From positions 1 through 40,472 of the forward strand of contig JAWXBM010000145.1 in the NCBI GenBank assembly GCA_034440115.1: a stretch of 40,472 nucleotides of DNA. Direction: 5' to 3'. The notes below the pieces were generated by a model. The model worked only from the letters and a program-made list of their open reading frames with translations. It ran no database searches and had not been told where the DNA came from. A program made the translations under genes and the position numbers. Shown in pieces: positions 31,224-39,508 of the stretch. Source of the DNA: JAWXBM01 sp034440115. GTDB lineage: Bacteria > Pseudomonadota > Gammaproteobacteria > Xanthomonadales > SZUA-36. The first letter of the stretch is position 1. Every line of letters starts with the position of its first letter.

Positions 31224-33437
31224 ATGCAGGATTGGGTTCGTATGCTGGGTGCTTTCGTCTGCTTGTTTGTCAGCGGTCTGGCAGCAACAGCTCAAGCTGA
31301 TACGGAACGCGCGAAGATAGGTCTGGTGCTCAGTGGCGGCGGTGCCAGGGGTATTGCGCATATTGGTGTGCTCAAGGCGCTGGATGAAATGCAGGTGCCA
31401 ATCAATTGCATCGTAGGCACCAGCGTGGGTTCAATGGTCGGTGGTTTGTATGCTGCCGGCTACAGTCCGGCGGATATTGAAAAGCTGATGCAAGATACCG
31501 ACTGGAATGAAGCTTTTACCGATCGACCGTTGCGTAAGTACCAGACCATGCGGCAGAAACAGATCGATTCCAGCTTTCTGATTCCGCACCGGGTCGGCAT
31601 GAACCGCGGTGAAGTCCAGTTGCCGCTGGGAGCCATCGAGGGCCAGCATCTGGATCAGATCCTGCATCGTGCCATGCTGGCGGTGAAAGACATTGCCAAC
31701 TTCAATAAGCTGCCCATACCGTTCAGGGCTGTGGCCACCGATTTGGTCACGGGAGAGGAGGTTGTTCTGGCCAAAGGTTCATTACCAGATGCCTTGCGGG
31801 CCAGTATGTCGGTGCCGGGTGTTTTCGCGCCGGTGGAAATAGACGGACGTTTACTGGTTGATGGCGGAATGGCCAATAATCTGCCGATCAACGTGGCGCG
31901 TGATCTCTGTGCAGATGTGGTTATTGCCGTGGATATTTCCTCGCCGATGTTAAGCAAAGATGATCTGACTTCGGTGCTATCGGTTACCGAGCAAGTGACC
32001 AACTTTCTGACCCGCAAGAATGTGGAGCAACAAGTCGCTACGCTGGGGCCTGACGACATATTTCTGGTGCCGGACCTGGAGAGTTACAGCTCGGCCGATT
32101 TTGAAAACGCTTTAAGCTTGGTCCAGAACGGTTATGACTCGGTACTACTGCAAAGTGCAGCTATCTCTGGATTAACTGAAAATGGCTACGATCGCTACGC
32201 ACGCATCAAGGACCTCAAAGAACGTGAGGCGATACCCTTCATCGTTGAATTTATTGATATCAATAACAACTCGATACTCAACGATGAGATCATCCGCTCG
32301 CGCGTCGACCTGGAAATTGGCCAGCCCCTGGATCTCGACAAGCTGGAACGCAGCCTGGATGACATTTACGGCATCGATGTATTCCAGTCAGTAACCTATG
32401 ACCTGGTCCACCAGGATGATGGCCGCACCGGTGTTTCCATAAAGGCCCGCGCCCGTGGCTGGGGCCCCAACTATTTGCAGTTTGGCTTGCGGGTATCGGA
32501 TGACTTTGCAGGAAACAGTGATTACACCCTGGGTGCTGCGTATACCCGCAATGCGCTGAATTCCCTCGGCGGAGAATTGCGCGTTGACTTCACCATTGGC
32601 CAGGAAGACCTGTTTGAAGTGGACTTCTACCAGCCCATTGATAAAGAAGCGCGCTGGTTCATTGAGCCGCGCCTGTATTATTCGCGGAATATCCTCAATG
32701 TCTTTGCGGGTAACCAGTTGCGCGATCAGGTAGAGGTGCGAGGGCCGGGTGCGGCTTTTGCAGTCGGGCGCAATCTCAGCTCCACCGATGTTTTATTGGC
32801 CGAGTACAAGTATGGGCGAGGTGATGTTGATGTGATACTCGGTGCTGATGAGCTATCGACGGACTCATTTGAACTGGGTGAGCTGAATTTTGAGCATTAT
32901 CATGACAGCCTGGACAACCTGTGGTTTCCCAACCAGGGCTATCGCTCCAGCCTGGGCTACCGCTTGTCGCGTAAGTCACTGGGCTCATCAGCGAACTATG
33001 AACAGGCTTTCGGTAACTTTTCCGGGGCCTGGTCTATTGGCAAGAATTCATTGCTGTTCAGGCTCGAAGGAGGTTACAGCTTTGAAGACCAGACTCCATT
33101 GGAGCGCTGGTGGGAGCTGGGTGGCTTTGGCCGACTTTCCGGGCTGATTCCAGAGCAGTTGGCCGGGCCAAATTATGGCTTGGCATCACTGGCCTATTAC
33201 CGGCGCCTGAACGAGGTGGAAATGGCACCGGTCTACGCCGGATTTACGCTGGAAACGGGCAATGTATGGGAAAACAGCTCCAATATTGACTTTGATAACC
33301 TGGTGTATTCCGGCAGCTTGTTCCTCGGCGTCGATACTCCTATCGGTCCGTTTTTCCTGGCCTGGGGCCGAGCCGATACGGGCGATAGCACTTTCTATTT
33401 CTATCTGGGAAATCCGTACTCAACGCAAAGTTATTGA
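31224..33437 (+). CDS. PlpD-like type Vd autotransporter: patatin phospholipase with beta-barrel
   Basis: A 737-residue outer-membrane protein. A signal peptide (residues 1-26, ending ATAQA) leads to a patatin domain (about 30-315): GGGARG at 38-43, nucleophile Ser67 in GTSVGS and Asp213 in LLVDGGMANN form the Ser-Asp dyad. One POTRA-like domain follows (about 330-410; IRSRVDLEIGQPLDLDKLER), then a 16-strand-type barrel ending in an aromatic residue pattern (FYFYLGNPYSTQSY). This is the layout of Pseudomonas PlpD, which carries a phospholipase A to the cell surface. ATG 31224 follows GGAGAA; the longer frame lacks a signal-peptide start. Confidence 0.93.
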   Translation: MQDWVRMLGAFVCLFVSGLAATAQADTERAKIGLVLSGGGARGIAHIGVLKALDEMQVPINCIVGTSVGSMVGGLYAAGYSPADIEKLMQDTDWNEAFTDRPLRKYQTMRQKQIDSSFLIPHRVGMNRGEVQLPLGAIEGQHLDQILHRAMLAVKDIANFNKLPIPFRAVATDLVTGEEVVLAKGSLPDALRASMSVPGVFAPVEIDGRLLVDGGMANNLPINVARDLCADVVIAVDISSPMLSKDDLTSVLSVTEQVTNFLTRKNVEQQVATLGPDDIFLVPDLESYSSADFENALSLVQNGYDSVLLQSAAISGLTENGYDRYARIKDLKEREAIPFIVEFIDINNNSILNDEIIRSRVDLEIGQPLDLDKLERSLDDIYGIDVFQSVTYDLVHQDDGRTGVSIKARARGWGPNYLQFGLRVSDDFAGNSDYTLGAAYTRNALNSLGGELRVDFTIGQEDLFEVDFYQPIDKEARWFIEPRLYYSRNILNVFAGNQLRDQVEVRGPGAAFAVGRNLSSTDVLLAEYKYGRGDVDVILGADELSTDSFELGELNFEHYHDSLDNLWFPNQGYRSSLGYRLSRKSLGSSANYEQAFGNFSGAWSIGKNSLLFRLEGGYSFEDQTPLERWWELGGFGRLSGLIPEQLAGPNYGLASLAYYRRLNEVEMAPVYAGFTLETGNVWENSSNIDFDNLVYSGSLFLGVDTPIGPFFLAWGRADTGDSTFYFYLGNPYSTQSY

Positions 33438-33531
33438 GTTTGGAGTGGCCATCAAGCAGCTGATCCGGCCGATTCCATGCAGATACGCTGGTGTTGAGCT
33501 ATGCTGAATACATCCATTGAAGGAGAACAAC

Positions 33532-33738
33532 ATGACTGTAGCACGCGTAACTGAAATTATTTCCTCCTCTAAAGAGTCCTTTGAAGACGCGGTAAAACAG
33601 GGCTTGAAACGGTCCAGCAAAACGCTCAAAAACGTCAAGGGTGCCTGGGTGGAAGGGCATAAGGTGGTATGCGATTCAGAAGGTCACATCAAGGAATACC
33701 GCGTTATTCTTAAAGTGAGTTTTGTTCTCGATGAATAG
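33532..33738 (+). CDS. Dodecin-family flavin-binding protein
   Basis: A 68-residue dodecin. The sequence MTVARVTEIISSSKESFEDA, then VKQGLKRSSKTLKNVKGAWV and RVILKVSFVLDE is the standard strand-helix-strand-strand fold of this family, which forms hollow 12-mers that store FMN, FAD or related flavins. The flavin-stacking Trp (GAWVEG) is present. ATG 33532 follows AAGGAGAACAAC. It is transcribed alone or read through from the patatin gene 94 bases upstream, and ends four bases before the convergent DUF3465 gene. Confidence 0.93.
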   Translation: MTVARVTEIISSSKESFEDAVKQGLKRSSKTLKNVKGAWVEGHKVVCDSEGHIKEYRVILKVSFVLDE

Positions 33739-33742
33739 GCGC

Positions 33743-34177
33743 TTACTGGTAACGCTGACCCTTGTGTTCGATCCAGCCGTGTTTGATGCCCATGCCCGGG
33801 TCGCGATGCGTCCAGTGAACTACTCCGCCCTGTAAGTTGTATTCGTATTCGCCGCGGATTTTTACCAGGTCCCACTCCTGCAGGGCAACCCGTTCAGCCA
33901 GATCCAGATTGTGTGCAACCAAAACGGTATGGCCGTTATCCAGTTCTAATATAAAGCGCTGGTGAGGTGTGCCATTGATGTCGTCGGGCAGTATCCGGTC
34001 GACCCGTGCCTCAAATTCGACCATGATATCGGATTGCTTTCGGGCATACAGTTCCGCCATTCCACCATCACCCAGAGCCGTTTCAGTAGGCAGCCCCGGG
34101 CCAAACTGACGCCACAGTAAGGCAGCGACGAGTAGCGCAGCCCAACCCAGGCCTTTCATTTTCGTAATGCGTTGCAT
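33743..34177 (-). CDS. DUF3465-family membrane-anchored protein
   Basis: A 144-residue protein with an N-terminal anchor (GLGWAALLVAALLW, about 9-22) and a periplasmic domain carrying the DUF3465 blocks: VEFEARVDRILPDD, RFILELDNGHTVLVAHNLDL, and the end GGVVHWTHRDPGMGIKHGWI. The fold is probably a small beta barrel (OB-like, as the HTVLVAHNLDLA and WDLVKIRGEYEY pattern suggests). The function is unknown. It starts four bases after the rhomboid stop, so the two are one operon. Confidence 0.85.
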   Translation of the reverse strand: MQRITKMKGLGWAALLVAALLWRQFGPGLPTETALGDGGMAELYARKQSDIMVEFEARVDRILPDDINGTPHQRFILELDNGHTVLVAHNLDLAERVALQEWDLVKIRGEYEYNLQGGVVHWTHRDPGMGIKHGWIEHKGQRYQ

Positions 34178-34181
34178 GAGG

Positions 34182-34772
34182 CTATTTCTGCCAGGACATG
34201 CCCGGACGCCAACCCCATTTCCAAAGCACTGCGGCTCCCATCACCATGCCGCCCAAGTGGGCAAAGTGTGCGACTCCGGGCATGGTTCCGGTAACACCAA
34301 ACAGTAACTCGGCGGCACCGTAGAGTAGTACAAACCATTTGGCTTTGATGGGCACCGGGAAAAACAGCAAAAACAGGCGGTTGTTGGGCCACATCACACC
34401 GTAGGCCAGCAATAATCCAAATACACCACCGGATGCTCCAATGGTGGGGTATTGGTTACCGGTGATGAGGAGAACGATGAGTTGCGCGGCTGCCGCACCC
34501 AATATGCAGGCAATGTAAAAATTGGCATAGCGCAGGCTGCCCCAGGCATTCTCCAATGGTGTGCCAAACATCCACACCGCGAACATGTTGAAAAACAGAT
34601 GATTGAAGCTGCCATGCAGAAAGGCGTAAGTGAGCGGCTGCCAGAGTTGGAAGTAACCTCCTTCCAGTGGCCAAAGAGCCAGAGCAGGTGAAATATTCTT
34701 GAATAAATAAACCAGTGCACAGGAAATAATAATGCCCATCGAAACGGGCGTGGGTAAGGCGTTATTATTCAT
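34182..34772 (-). CDS. Rhomboid-family intramembrane serine protease
   Basis: A 196-residue six-helix membrane protease. The catalytic Ser114 is in GASGGVFGLL and His172 in AHLGGMVMGA, and the HGSFNHLFFN motif (53-62) holds the oxyanion-side His and Asn. WxLxTYxFLH is represented by WQPLTYAFLH. Length is typical of the compact bacterial type (about 200). It cuts single-span membrane proteins within the inner membrane; the substrate is unknown. DUF3465 follows in the same operon. The upstream 253 bases carry an unusual repeat. Confidence 0.93.
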   Translation of the reverse strand: MNNNALPTPVSMGIIISCALVYLFKNISPALALWPLEGGYFQLWQPLTYAFLHGSFNHLFFNMFAVWMFGTPLENAWGSLRYANFYIACILGAAAAQLIVLLITGNQYPTIGASGGVFGLLLAYGVMWPNNRLFLLFFPVPIKAKWFVLLYGAAELLFGVTGTMPGVAHFAHLGGMVMGAAVLWKWGWRPGMSWQK

Positions 34773-34801
34773 GGGCTACCTGTTGCATATATATGTTGTC
34801 G

Positions 34802-34924
34802 TTTTGTGCAGGATGCACTTTGCTGTATGAGGCCGCTCTCAGGCATCCTGTGATAGCTCTCGGGCATCCTTTGATAGCTCTCGGGCATCCTACCCTTCGC
34901 TATCTAAGTGCATCCCTGCACAAA
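34802..34924. repeat. Inverted repeat enclosing three 21-bp tandem units
   Basis: TTTGTGCAGGATGCACTTT near 34803-34821 and AAGTGCATCCCTGCACAAA at 34906-34924 are inverted copies differing by one inserted base. Between them lie three 21-bp direct units starting at 34835, 34856 and 34877 (GCTCTCGGGCATCCTTTGAT type). The element fills the space between the divergent rhomboid and membrane-protein genes. A degenerate GTAG-type REP in minus orientation follows near 34925-34948. Confidence 0.85.
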
Positions 34925-35025
34925 TTCGCGCGCACGGCTCGCTCCTGCTCATCGCTGTTCATACTACAATAGGACTCCCTGGTTTGCCCAAGCTTTGAAG
35001 CTTCCGCTGGTGAGACCGCTTTAAT

Positions 35026-35904
35026 ATGAATAGCCAAGAAAACAACTCACAAATTACTGCTAATCGCTTTCCTGCCGGTCGTGGCCTGGCCTGGTTGATG
35101 CAAAGCCTGGCATTGATAAAAGCTCAAGCCGGTCGATTGTTGTTCATGGCCGTGCTGTTGCAACTGATACTGGGGCTCAGTCAGGTGCCCATACTGGGCA
35201 TGCTGGTTATATTGGCCCTGCCAGCTTTCTCAGCAGGACTGCTGGAAGCCTTTCACCGGGTGGAGACTGGGGCACTGTTGCCAGCCAGTATTTTGTTTGT
35301 ACCCATTGCGCAGAAACCGGCCAATGGGCGCTTGCTGCTGTTGGGTCTGCTGATGTTTGCCACTTCTGCCATAGCCGTGATGTTGGTGATGGGCGGTGTT
35401 GATACGCAGCTTGACCCGGAACTGCTCAAGCGGATTGAACAAGGTGATGCCGAAGCATTAGCAATGCTTGATCCGGCATTGATTTCAAAGGTATTGATAG
35501 CAGCCTTGCTGGCGGTCAGTTTGAGTGGCACGATCAGCTTTTTAGCAATCCCTCTGATCTGGTTTCACAACATGCCCATGTTGAAGGCCCTCCTGACTGG
35601 TTTACGAGGTCTGGCACGAAATTGGCAACCGTTCCTGGTATTGGGGCTGGGAATGATGGTGTTACTGATTCCGGTACTGGTGTTTTTGGGCCTGATGGTT
35701 GGTTTGGCCAGCTCTATCAGCCCGTTGTCGTTGCTGTTTCTGGTACTACTGATGCTGGCTGCATTATTGTTCCAACTGGTGGTACTTGGAACCCAGTATT
35801 GTGCCTGCCGCGATATTTTCGGATTGGGTGCAACTGCCGGAGAAGCTGACAACGCGGATGGCCAAAATGATAGCAGTAATGATGACGGTCAGTTGTTAGC
35901 CTGA
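35026..35904 (+). CDS. Polytopic membrane protein (BPSS1780-like)
   Basis: A 292-residue protein with about six to seven hydrophobic helices (near 36-56, 58-76, 103-123, 152-178, 200-223, 226-255). It starts with a polar segment NRFPAGRGLAWLMQSLALIK, typical of the BPSS1780 group of membrane proteins, which have no known function. The C-terminus is a disordered acidic tail (EADNADGQNDSSNDDGQLLA). Its last 16 bases overlap the convergent tatC gene. No transport or catalytic motif is evident. Confidence 0.7.
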   Translation: MNSQENNSQITANRFPAGRGLAWLMQSLALIKAQAGRLLFMAVLLQLILGLSQVPILGMLVILALPAFSAGLLEAFHRVETGALLPASILFVPIAQKPANGRLLLLGLLMFATSAIAVMLVMGGVDTQLDPELLKRIEQGDAEALAMLDPALISKVLIAALLAVSLSGTISFLAIPLIWFHNMPMLKALLTGLRGLARNWQPFLVLGLGMMVLLIPVLVFLGLMVGLASSISPLSLLFLVLLMLAALLFQLVVLGTQYCACRDIFGLGATAGEADNADGQNDSSNDDGQLLA

Positions 35905-36698
35905 TCGCTTGCGGCATCAGCCGCCCCAGCGTCATCCCCAGCGTCATCTTTGTTGGCTTTGACCCGGTGCGGCAACAACAGTCGCGCCATCACCAGGCCC
36001 AGTTCAAACAACAGCCATATAGGCACCGCCAACAGGGTTTGGGATATCACATCAGGTGGTGTCAGCAACATGCCGACGGCAAAGGCTCCGACCACCACAT
36101 AGCCACGCGCCTTGGATAACTGATCGACCGTACAAATGCCCGTGGCCACCAGGATGATGGTGGCAATGGGCACCTCGAAGGCCAGGCCAAAAGCCATGAA
36201 TAAGGTGATCACGAAATCCAGATATTTGCTGATATCGGTCATTACCGAAACACCAGCCGGGGCTGCGCTGGCAAAGAAGCCGAAAATCAGCGGGAACACC
36301 ACGAAGTAGGCAAAAGCACAGCCGGCATAAAACAACACCACCGCGCTATACAGCAAAGGCTTGGCCAGGCGCTTTTCATGCCGGTATAAAGCTGGCGCCA
36401 CGAATGCCCAGCTTTGGTACAACACGATGGGAATGGCCAGTATCAGGGCCAGCAACAGCGCCAGCTTGAAAGGTGTAAGAAAGGGCGAAGCAACATCAAT
36501 GGCGATCATGCTGCTGCCTGCGGGCAACTTTGCAGTCAGAGGTGCAGCCAGATATTCATATAGCTTGCGTGAAAAGGGCAGCAACACCAGCAATACGACC
36601 AGTACTGCTGCTGAGGCCTTTAGCAGGCGACCGCGCAATTCGATCAGGTGCTCCAGGAAAGTCTGTTCCCGGTCTTCGTTGCCTTCAGTGGTTGTCAT
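35889..36698 (-). CDS. tatC: Sec-independent translocase subunit TatC
   Basis: A 269-residue six-helix core of the twin-arginine translocase, which binds Tat signal peptides. Conserved blocks: TFLEHLIELRGRLLKA with the signal-binding Glu, VASPFLTPFKLALLLAL, YQSWAFVAPALYRHEKR, FAFGLAFEVPI-like MAFGLAFEVPIATI, and LLTPPDVISQTLLAVPIWLL. ATG 36698 (MTTTEGNEDREQ) lies inside the tatB 3' end (14-base overlap), giving coupling; the longer frame from 36749 only reads through the tatB repeat. The C-terminal tail is acidic and Ala-rich. Confidence 0.95.
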   Translation of the reverse strand: MTTTEGNEDREQTFLEHLIELRGRLLKASAAVLVVLLVLLPFSRKLYEYLAAPLTAKLPAGSSMIAIDVASPFLTPFKLALLLALILAIPIVLYQSWAFVAPALYRHEKRLAKPLLYSAVVLFYAGCAFAYFVVFPLIFGFFASAAPAGVSVMTDISKYLDFVITLFMAFGLAFEVPIATIILVATGICTVDQLSKARGYVVVGAFAVGMLLTPPDVISQTLLAVPIWLLFELGLVMARLLLPHRVKANKDDAGDDAGAADAASDQANN

Positions 36699-37038
36699 GA
36701 GCCGAAGGCTTTGGGTCAGCGGGCTTTGGGTCAGCGGGCTTTGGGTCAACAGGCTTACCAGCCAAATTTTCGTTTACGCTGGCAGTGGTTTTCTTCAACT
36801 GTTGGTCGACTCCATCGACGGCTGCGCGCATATCGTCACGCATTTTCTGCAGGGGCTTCTTGAGTTCTTCAGCGTTGATTTCAGCGTCTATGGAGCGCTT
36901 GAGGTTAAGCCAACTGCTGCGGGCTTTGCGTGCCAAGCCGCCCAGAGTGCGGGCAACTTTGGGCAGGCGTTCAGGACCCAGGACCAGCAGGCCGATAACA
37001 GCCAACAGCAGTAGCTCGGTAAAACCGACGTCGAACAT
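36685..37038 (-). CDS. tatB: Sec-independent translocase subunit TatB
   Basis: A 117-residue protein with the TatB N-terminus: MFDVGFTELLLLAVIGLLVL, then GPERLPKVARTLGGLARKAR, which is the short membrane helix, Gly-Pro hinge and amphipathic helix. A charged helical region follows to about residue 90. The tail is a PADPK repeat (three to four units) that comes from 15-bp tandem DNA repeats. TatB with TatC forms the receptor for twin-arginine signal peptides. It lies 36 bases after tatA. Confidence 0.95.
   Translation of the reverse strand: MFDVGFTELLLLAVIGLLVLGPERLPKVARTLGGLARKARSSWLNLKRSIDAEINAEELKKPLQKMRDDMRAAVDGVDQQLKKTTASVNENLAGKPVDPKPADPKPADPKPSAHDNH
36708..36752. repeat. Three 15-bp tandem units in the tatB 3' end
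   Basis: Units start at 36708, 36723 and 36738; the first two are identical (GCTTTGGGTCAGCGG) and the third has two changes. They encode PADPK on the tatB strand. Because 15 is a multiple of three, copy-number changes would alter tail length without shifting the frame. Confidence 0.9.
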
Positions 37039-37074
37039 GGTTTAGCTCAGGCTTTCTTGGTCAGTCTTTACTGG

Positions 37075-37314
37075 TCAGGCTTTGCGGGCCGACTCGTTGT
37101 CTGGCGATTTGCTGGTGGTGTCGACCGAAGGTCCGGAATCAGCTTCGAGGCGTTCCGGGTCCGTGTTCTTGTCGTCTTCCATGCCTTTGCGGAAGCCTTT
37201 GATCGCAGAACCGAGATCGCCGCCCATGTTGCGTAATTTTTTGGTGCCAAATACCAACACCACGATAACCAACAGAATCAAAAGCTGCCACATGCTTATG
37301 CCACCAATGCCCAT
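37075..37314 (-). CDS. tatA: Sec-independent translocase subunit TatA
   Basis: A 79-residue TatA: MGIGGISMWQLLILLVIVVL, then VFGTKKLRNMGGDLGSAIKG and FRKGMEDD, the membrane helix with FGTKKLR hinge, amphipathic helix and acidic patch. The tail is polar and Ser-rich. TatA oligomers make the transport path for folded proteins. It is the first gene of tatABC on the minus strand; no hisE/hisI or ubiB genes, which often precede it, are visible upstream. Confidence 0.95.
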   Translation of the reverse strand: MGIGGISMWQLLILLVIVVLVFGTKKLRNMGGDLGSAIKGFRKGMEDDKNTDPERLEADSGPSVDTTSKSPDNESARKA

Positions 37315-37420
37315 TTTCTAACTCCGTGAATACGTGAATGGGAAGTTTAGCCTAAATCGAAGGTTCCTTGAGCCCTAACTTGCTGCCAAGTTGGTTTTGC
37401 TCAAATAGCCTGAACAGGCC

Positions 37421-39022
37421 TTAGATGCGCCGCACTGCAACCAGGCCAACTCCGAGCAACAGTAGCACCATCAGCCAGCGGCCGTAATCGCTCAGAGTGG
37501 GTATGCCTTCGAGGAATACGGTATTGCTTATCGTGCAGGTGCGTGAAATGTCGCCGATCAACACCGGTAGCCAGTTGGCACAGCCGTTTTCTGCTTCGAC
37601 CGCACTGAAGGTATTGCTTTCAGTGGCGCGGCATTGGGTGCTGCCGTTGAATTTGGGTTGGATACTGGCGATGCGCTGCGAATTGCCGTGTACATCCCAG
37701 CTCCAATTCATGCTGTTGCCGTTGGCAACACCATCCCCGTCATACACATTTGCGCATTCGAATTTGATATTGGCGAAGTCGGTTTCACCGATATCTTCGG
37801 CTTCGAACAGCCATTCCTTGATAACGGTAAACGGTACGGCGTTGGGATAACTTTGCACCTGACAAAGGTTGTCGCTGCCGGGAATCACATTGTTGAAGCT
37901 GCAATTGGTGATACTTTGCGCTGCGACGCATTCTGATTCACCCAGGCAGGTATAGCTGTTGTTATAACCGCTATTAGCCCGTTGGCTTACCGAACAGTTC
38001 AGTGGGTTTGATCCAAAGTCGCTGACTACAAAGGAAACTTCAAAAGCGCCATTCAGGCCTTCATTCGGTAACACGGTCTTGGTCTGGTCCAGAATCAGCC
38101 CGGTGTTGCAACTGATATCCAGCGTAACCGGTGCGATGTTGTTGTGATCGACGAAGCGGCTTTGCACCGTGAAGGTGGCGCGGTCTTCGCCGCCACCGCC
38201 ACCGCAGCCGCGTGGCAGGGTAATCGCCAGACTTTCAAAACCGGTTTCGCCAATTGTACTGCTGACCAAGGTTGCGGTACCGTCGCTCTTGTTGACCTGC
38301 AGGATTTGGCTGGGCAACGGTGTGAGTAACTGGCTACGGTCAGTAATGGCCCACAATTGTCCGGAGCTGTCGAAGGCCAGTCCCGCTTGGTCATAAAGGG
38401 CGACTCCTCCGCCCAGTTGGCCTTTCAGTGTTTTCGTGCCATCGGCCAGGTTGAGCGAATACAAACTGGCCGGGCCACCGCCATTCAGCCCACCATCACC
38501 TAGTCCATAAAGCTCAACAGGATTGCCCCAGGCTGCCAGAGAATTGATGTTCGTGCCGAGGCTGCCTGCATTGCCAATGCGCGTTGCCTGGCCAGTTAGC
38601 GCCACCCGATAGAGCGAATCATCACTGGCTGAAGTTACGTAGAGATTGCCATCGCAGGCAAAAGTCATACCGAAATCATTGCCACCAGCGCCGGGCAGGC
38701 CGGTAATGCTTACTTCTGCAGAGTTGATGACCTGGCCATTATCCGTATTCAGCGGAAACAGTTTCAGAGACTCATCATCTACGCCATACAGAGTTCCATC
38801 CAGAGCGAAGGCCAGGCCTTCTACATCCAGACGGGTTTGACCCAACGATCTGACAAAGCCCAGGCGCGTTTGTTGTCCGCTGGACAGGTCTATACGATAA
38901 AGGCTGTCACTGAAAGCAGAGCCGCTATCCGAGTTAATACTGTAGCCATCCGGCGCAGCCGCAAGCGATGCTGACAACGCCGTCAGCAGAGAAAATATTA
39001 TTGTTTTGGTGGCTTGCTTCAT
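37421..39022 (-). CDS. Exported beta-propeller-like protein with IPTL-CTERM sorting tail
   Basis: A 533-residue protein. A signal peptide (MKQATKTIIFSLLTALSASL, cut after AAA) is followed by about 250 residues with propeller-like repeats: DGTLYGVDDESLKLFPL, CDGNLYVTSASDDSLYRVAL, SSGQLWAITDRSQLL, each ending near a T-A-T-L or T-R-L pattern. A cysteine-rich region (about 285-490) follows. The end is GIPTLSDYGRWLMVLLLLGV and GLVAVRRI: the IPTL motif, one transmembrane helix and basic residues that define IPTL-CTERM proteins, thought to be sorted at the envelope. Tat genes lie next to it, but the signal has no twin arginine. Its partner enzyme is not in the window. Confidence 0.82.
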   Translation of the reverse strand: MKQATKTIIFSLLTALSASLAAAPDGYSINSDSGSAFSDSLYRIDLSSGQQTRLGFVRSLGQTRLDVEGLAFALDGTLYGVDDESLKLFPLNTDNGQVINSAEVSITGLPGAGGNDFGMTFACDGNLYVTSASDDSLYRVALTGQATRIGNAGSLGTNINSLAAWGNPVELYGLGDGGLNGGGPASLYSLNLADGTKTLKGQLGGGVALYDQAGLAFDSSGQLWAITDRSQLLTPLPSQILQVNKSDGTATLVSSTIGETGFESLAITLPRGCGGGGGEDRATFTVQSRFVDHNNIAPVTLDISCNTGLILDQTKTVLPNEGLNGAFEVSFVVSDFGSNPLNCSVSQRANSGYNNSYTCLGESECVAAQSITNCSFNNVIPGSDNLCQVQSYPNAVPFTVIKEWLFEAEDIGETDFANIKFECANVYDGDGVANGNSMNWSWDVHGNSQRIASIQPKFNGSTQCRATESNTFSAVEAENGCANWLPVLIGDISRTCTISNTVFLEGIPTLSDYGRWLMVLLLLGVGLVAVRRI

Positions 39023-39508
39023 GGGCTTAAAATCAGCCGGGTCCAGAACGCGACGGGACGGTCATGCTATCAGAAAAAAATATGTAAAACAAAGCCTTAC
39101 TATGCATATCGCCAGTGATTAAGCGATCTGTGGCAGATCCACAACAAGGGTAATTTCGACCACGACATGCGCGCCGGTGGTGTGCAGGGACCGCAAAGTC
39201 GCTGGCTGCCAATAACTGCGCGGCTGCGCGCACGGCATGAATTCCACAGAACCGTATCTGCAGCAAAAATTAAGTTATCACGTGACCTGCTGTGTGGCGA
39301 ATAAACAACAAAGAGGAAGGGATGGGCGAATTTGTAAAAGTGCACGGAATTACGTCGAAAACGGTTGTTCGCTCAGCATGGAATCCCCGAGAGTTATGTA
39401 AGAAATGATGATCCCTACCCACAGCAGTGTCGGCACAGCGTCGCTGCTATTACCCGTTCGTGGCATAATTCAGGGCTATTTTCGTTTAACACCAAAAGTG
39501 AGCACCTC
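39023..39508. other. Intergenic region between the divergent IPTL-CTERM and FadJ-like genes
   Basis: No gene, RNA or clear terminator is recognisable. A plus-strand stretch from about 39121 to 39303 is open for about 60 codons and reads like protein (HNKGNFDHDMRAGG, RARHEFHRTVSAAK) but lacks a start and matches nothing I know. A CATAAT at 39464-39469 could be a -10 box for the downstream gene, with no good -35. Confidence 0.4.

Noticed and set aside
34835..34897. CRISPR array
   Set aside because: The 21-bp units are directly adjacent with no spacers, and no cas genes are present.
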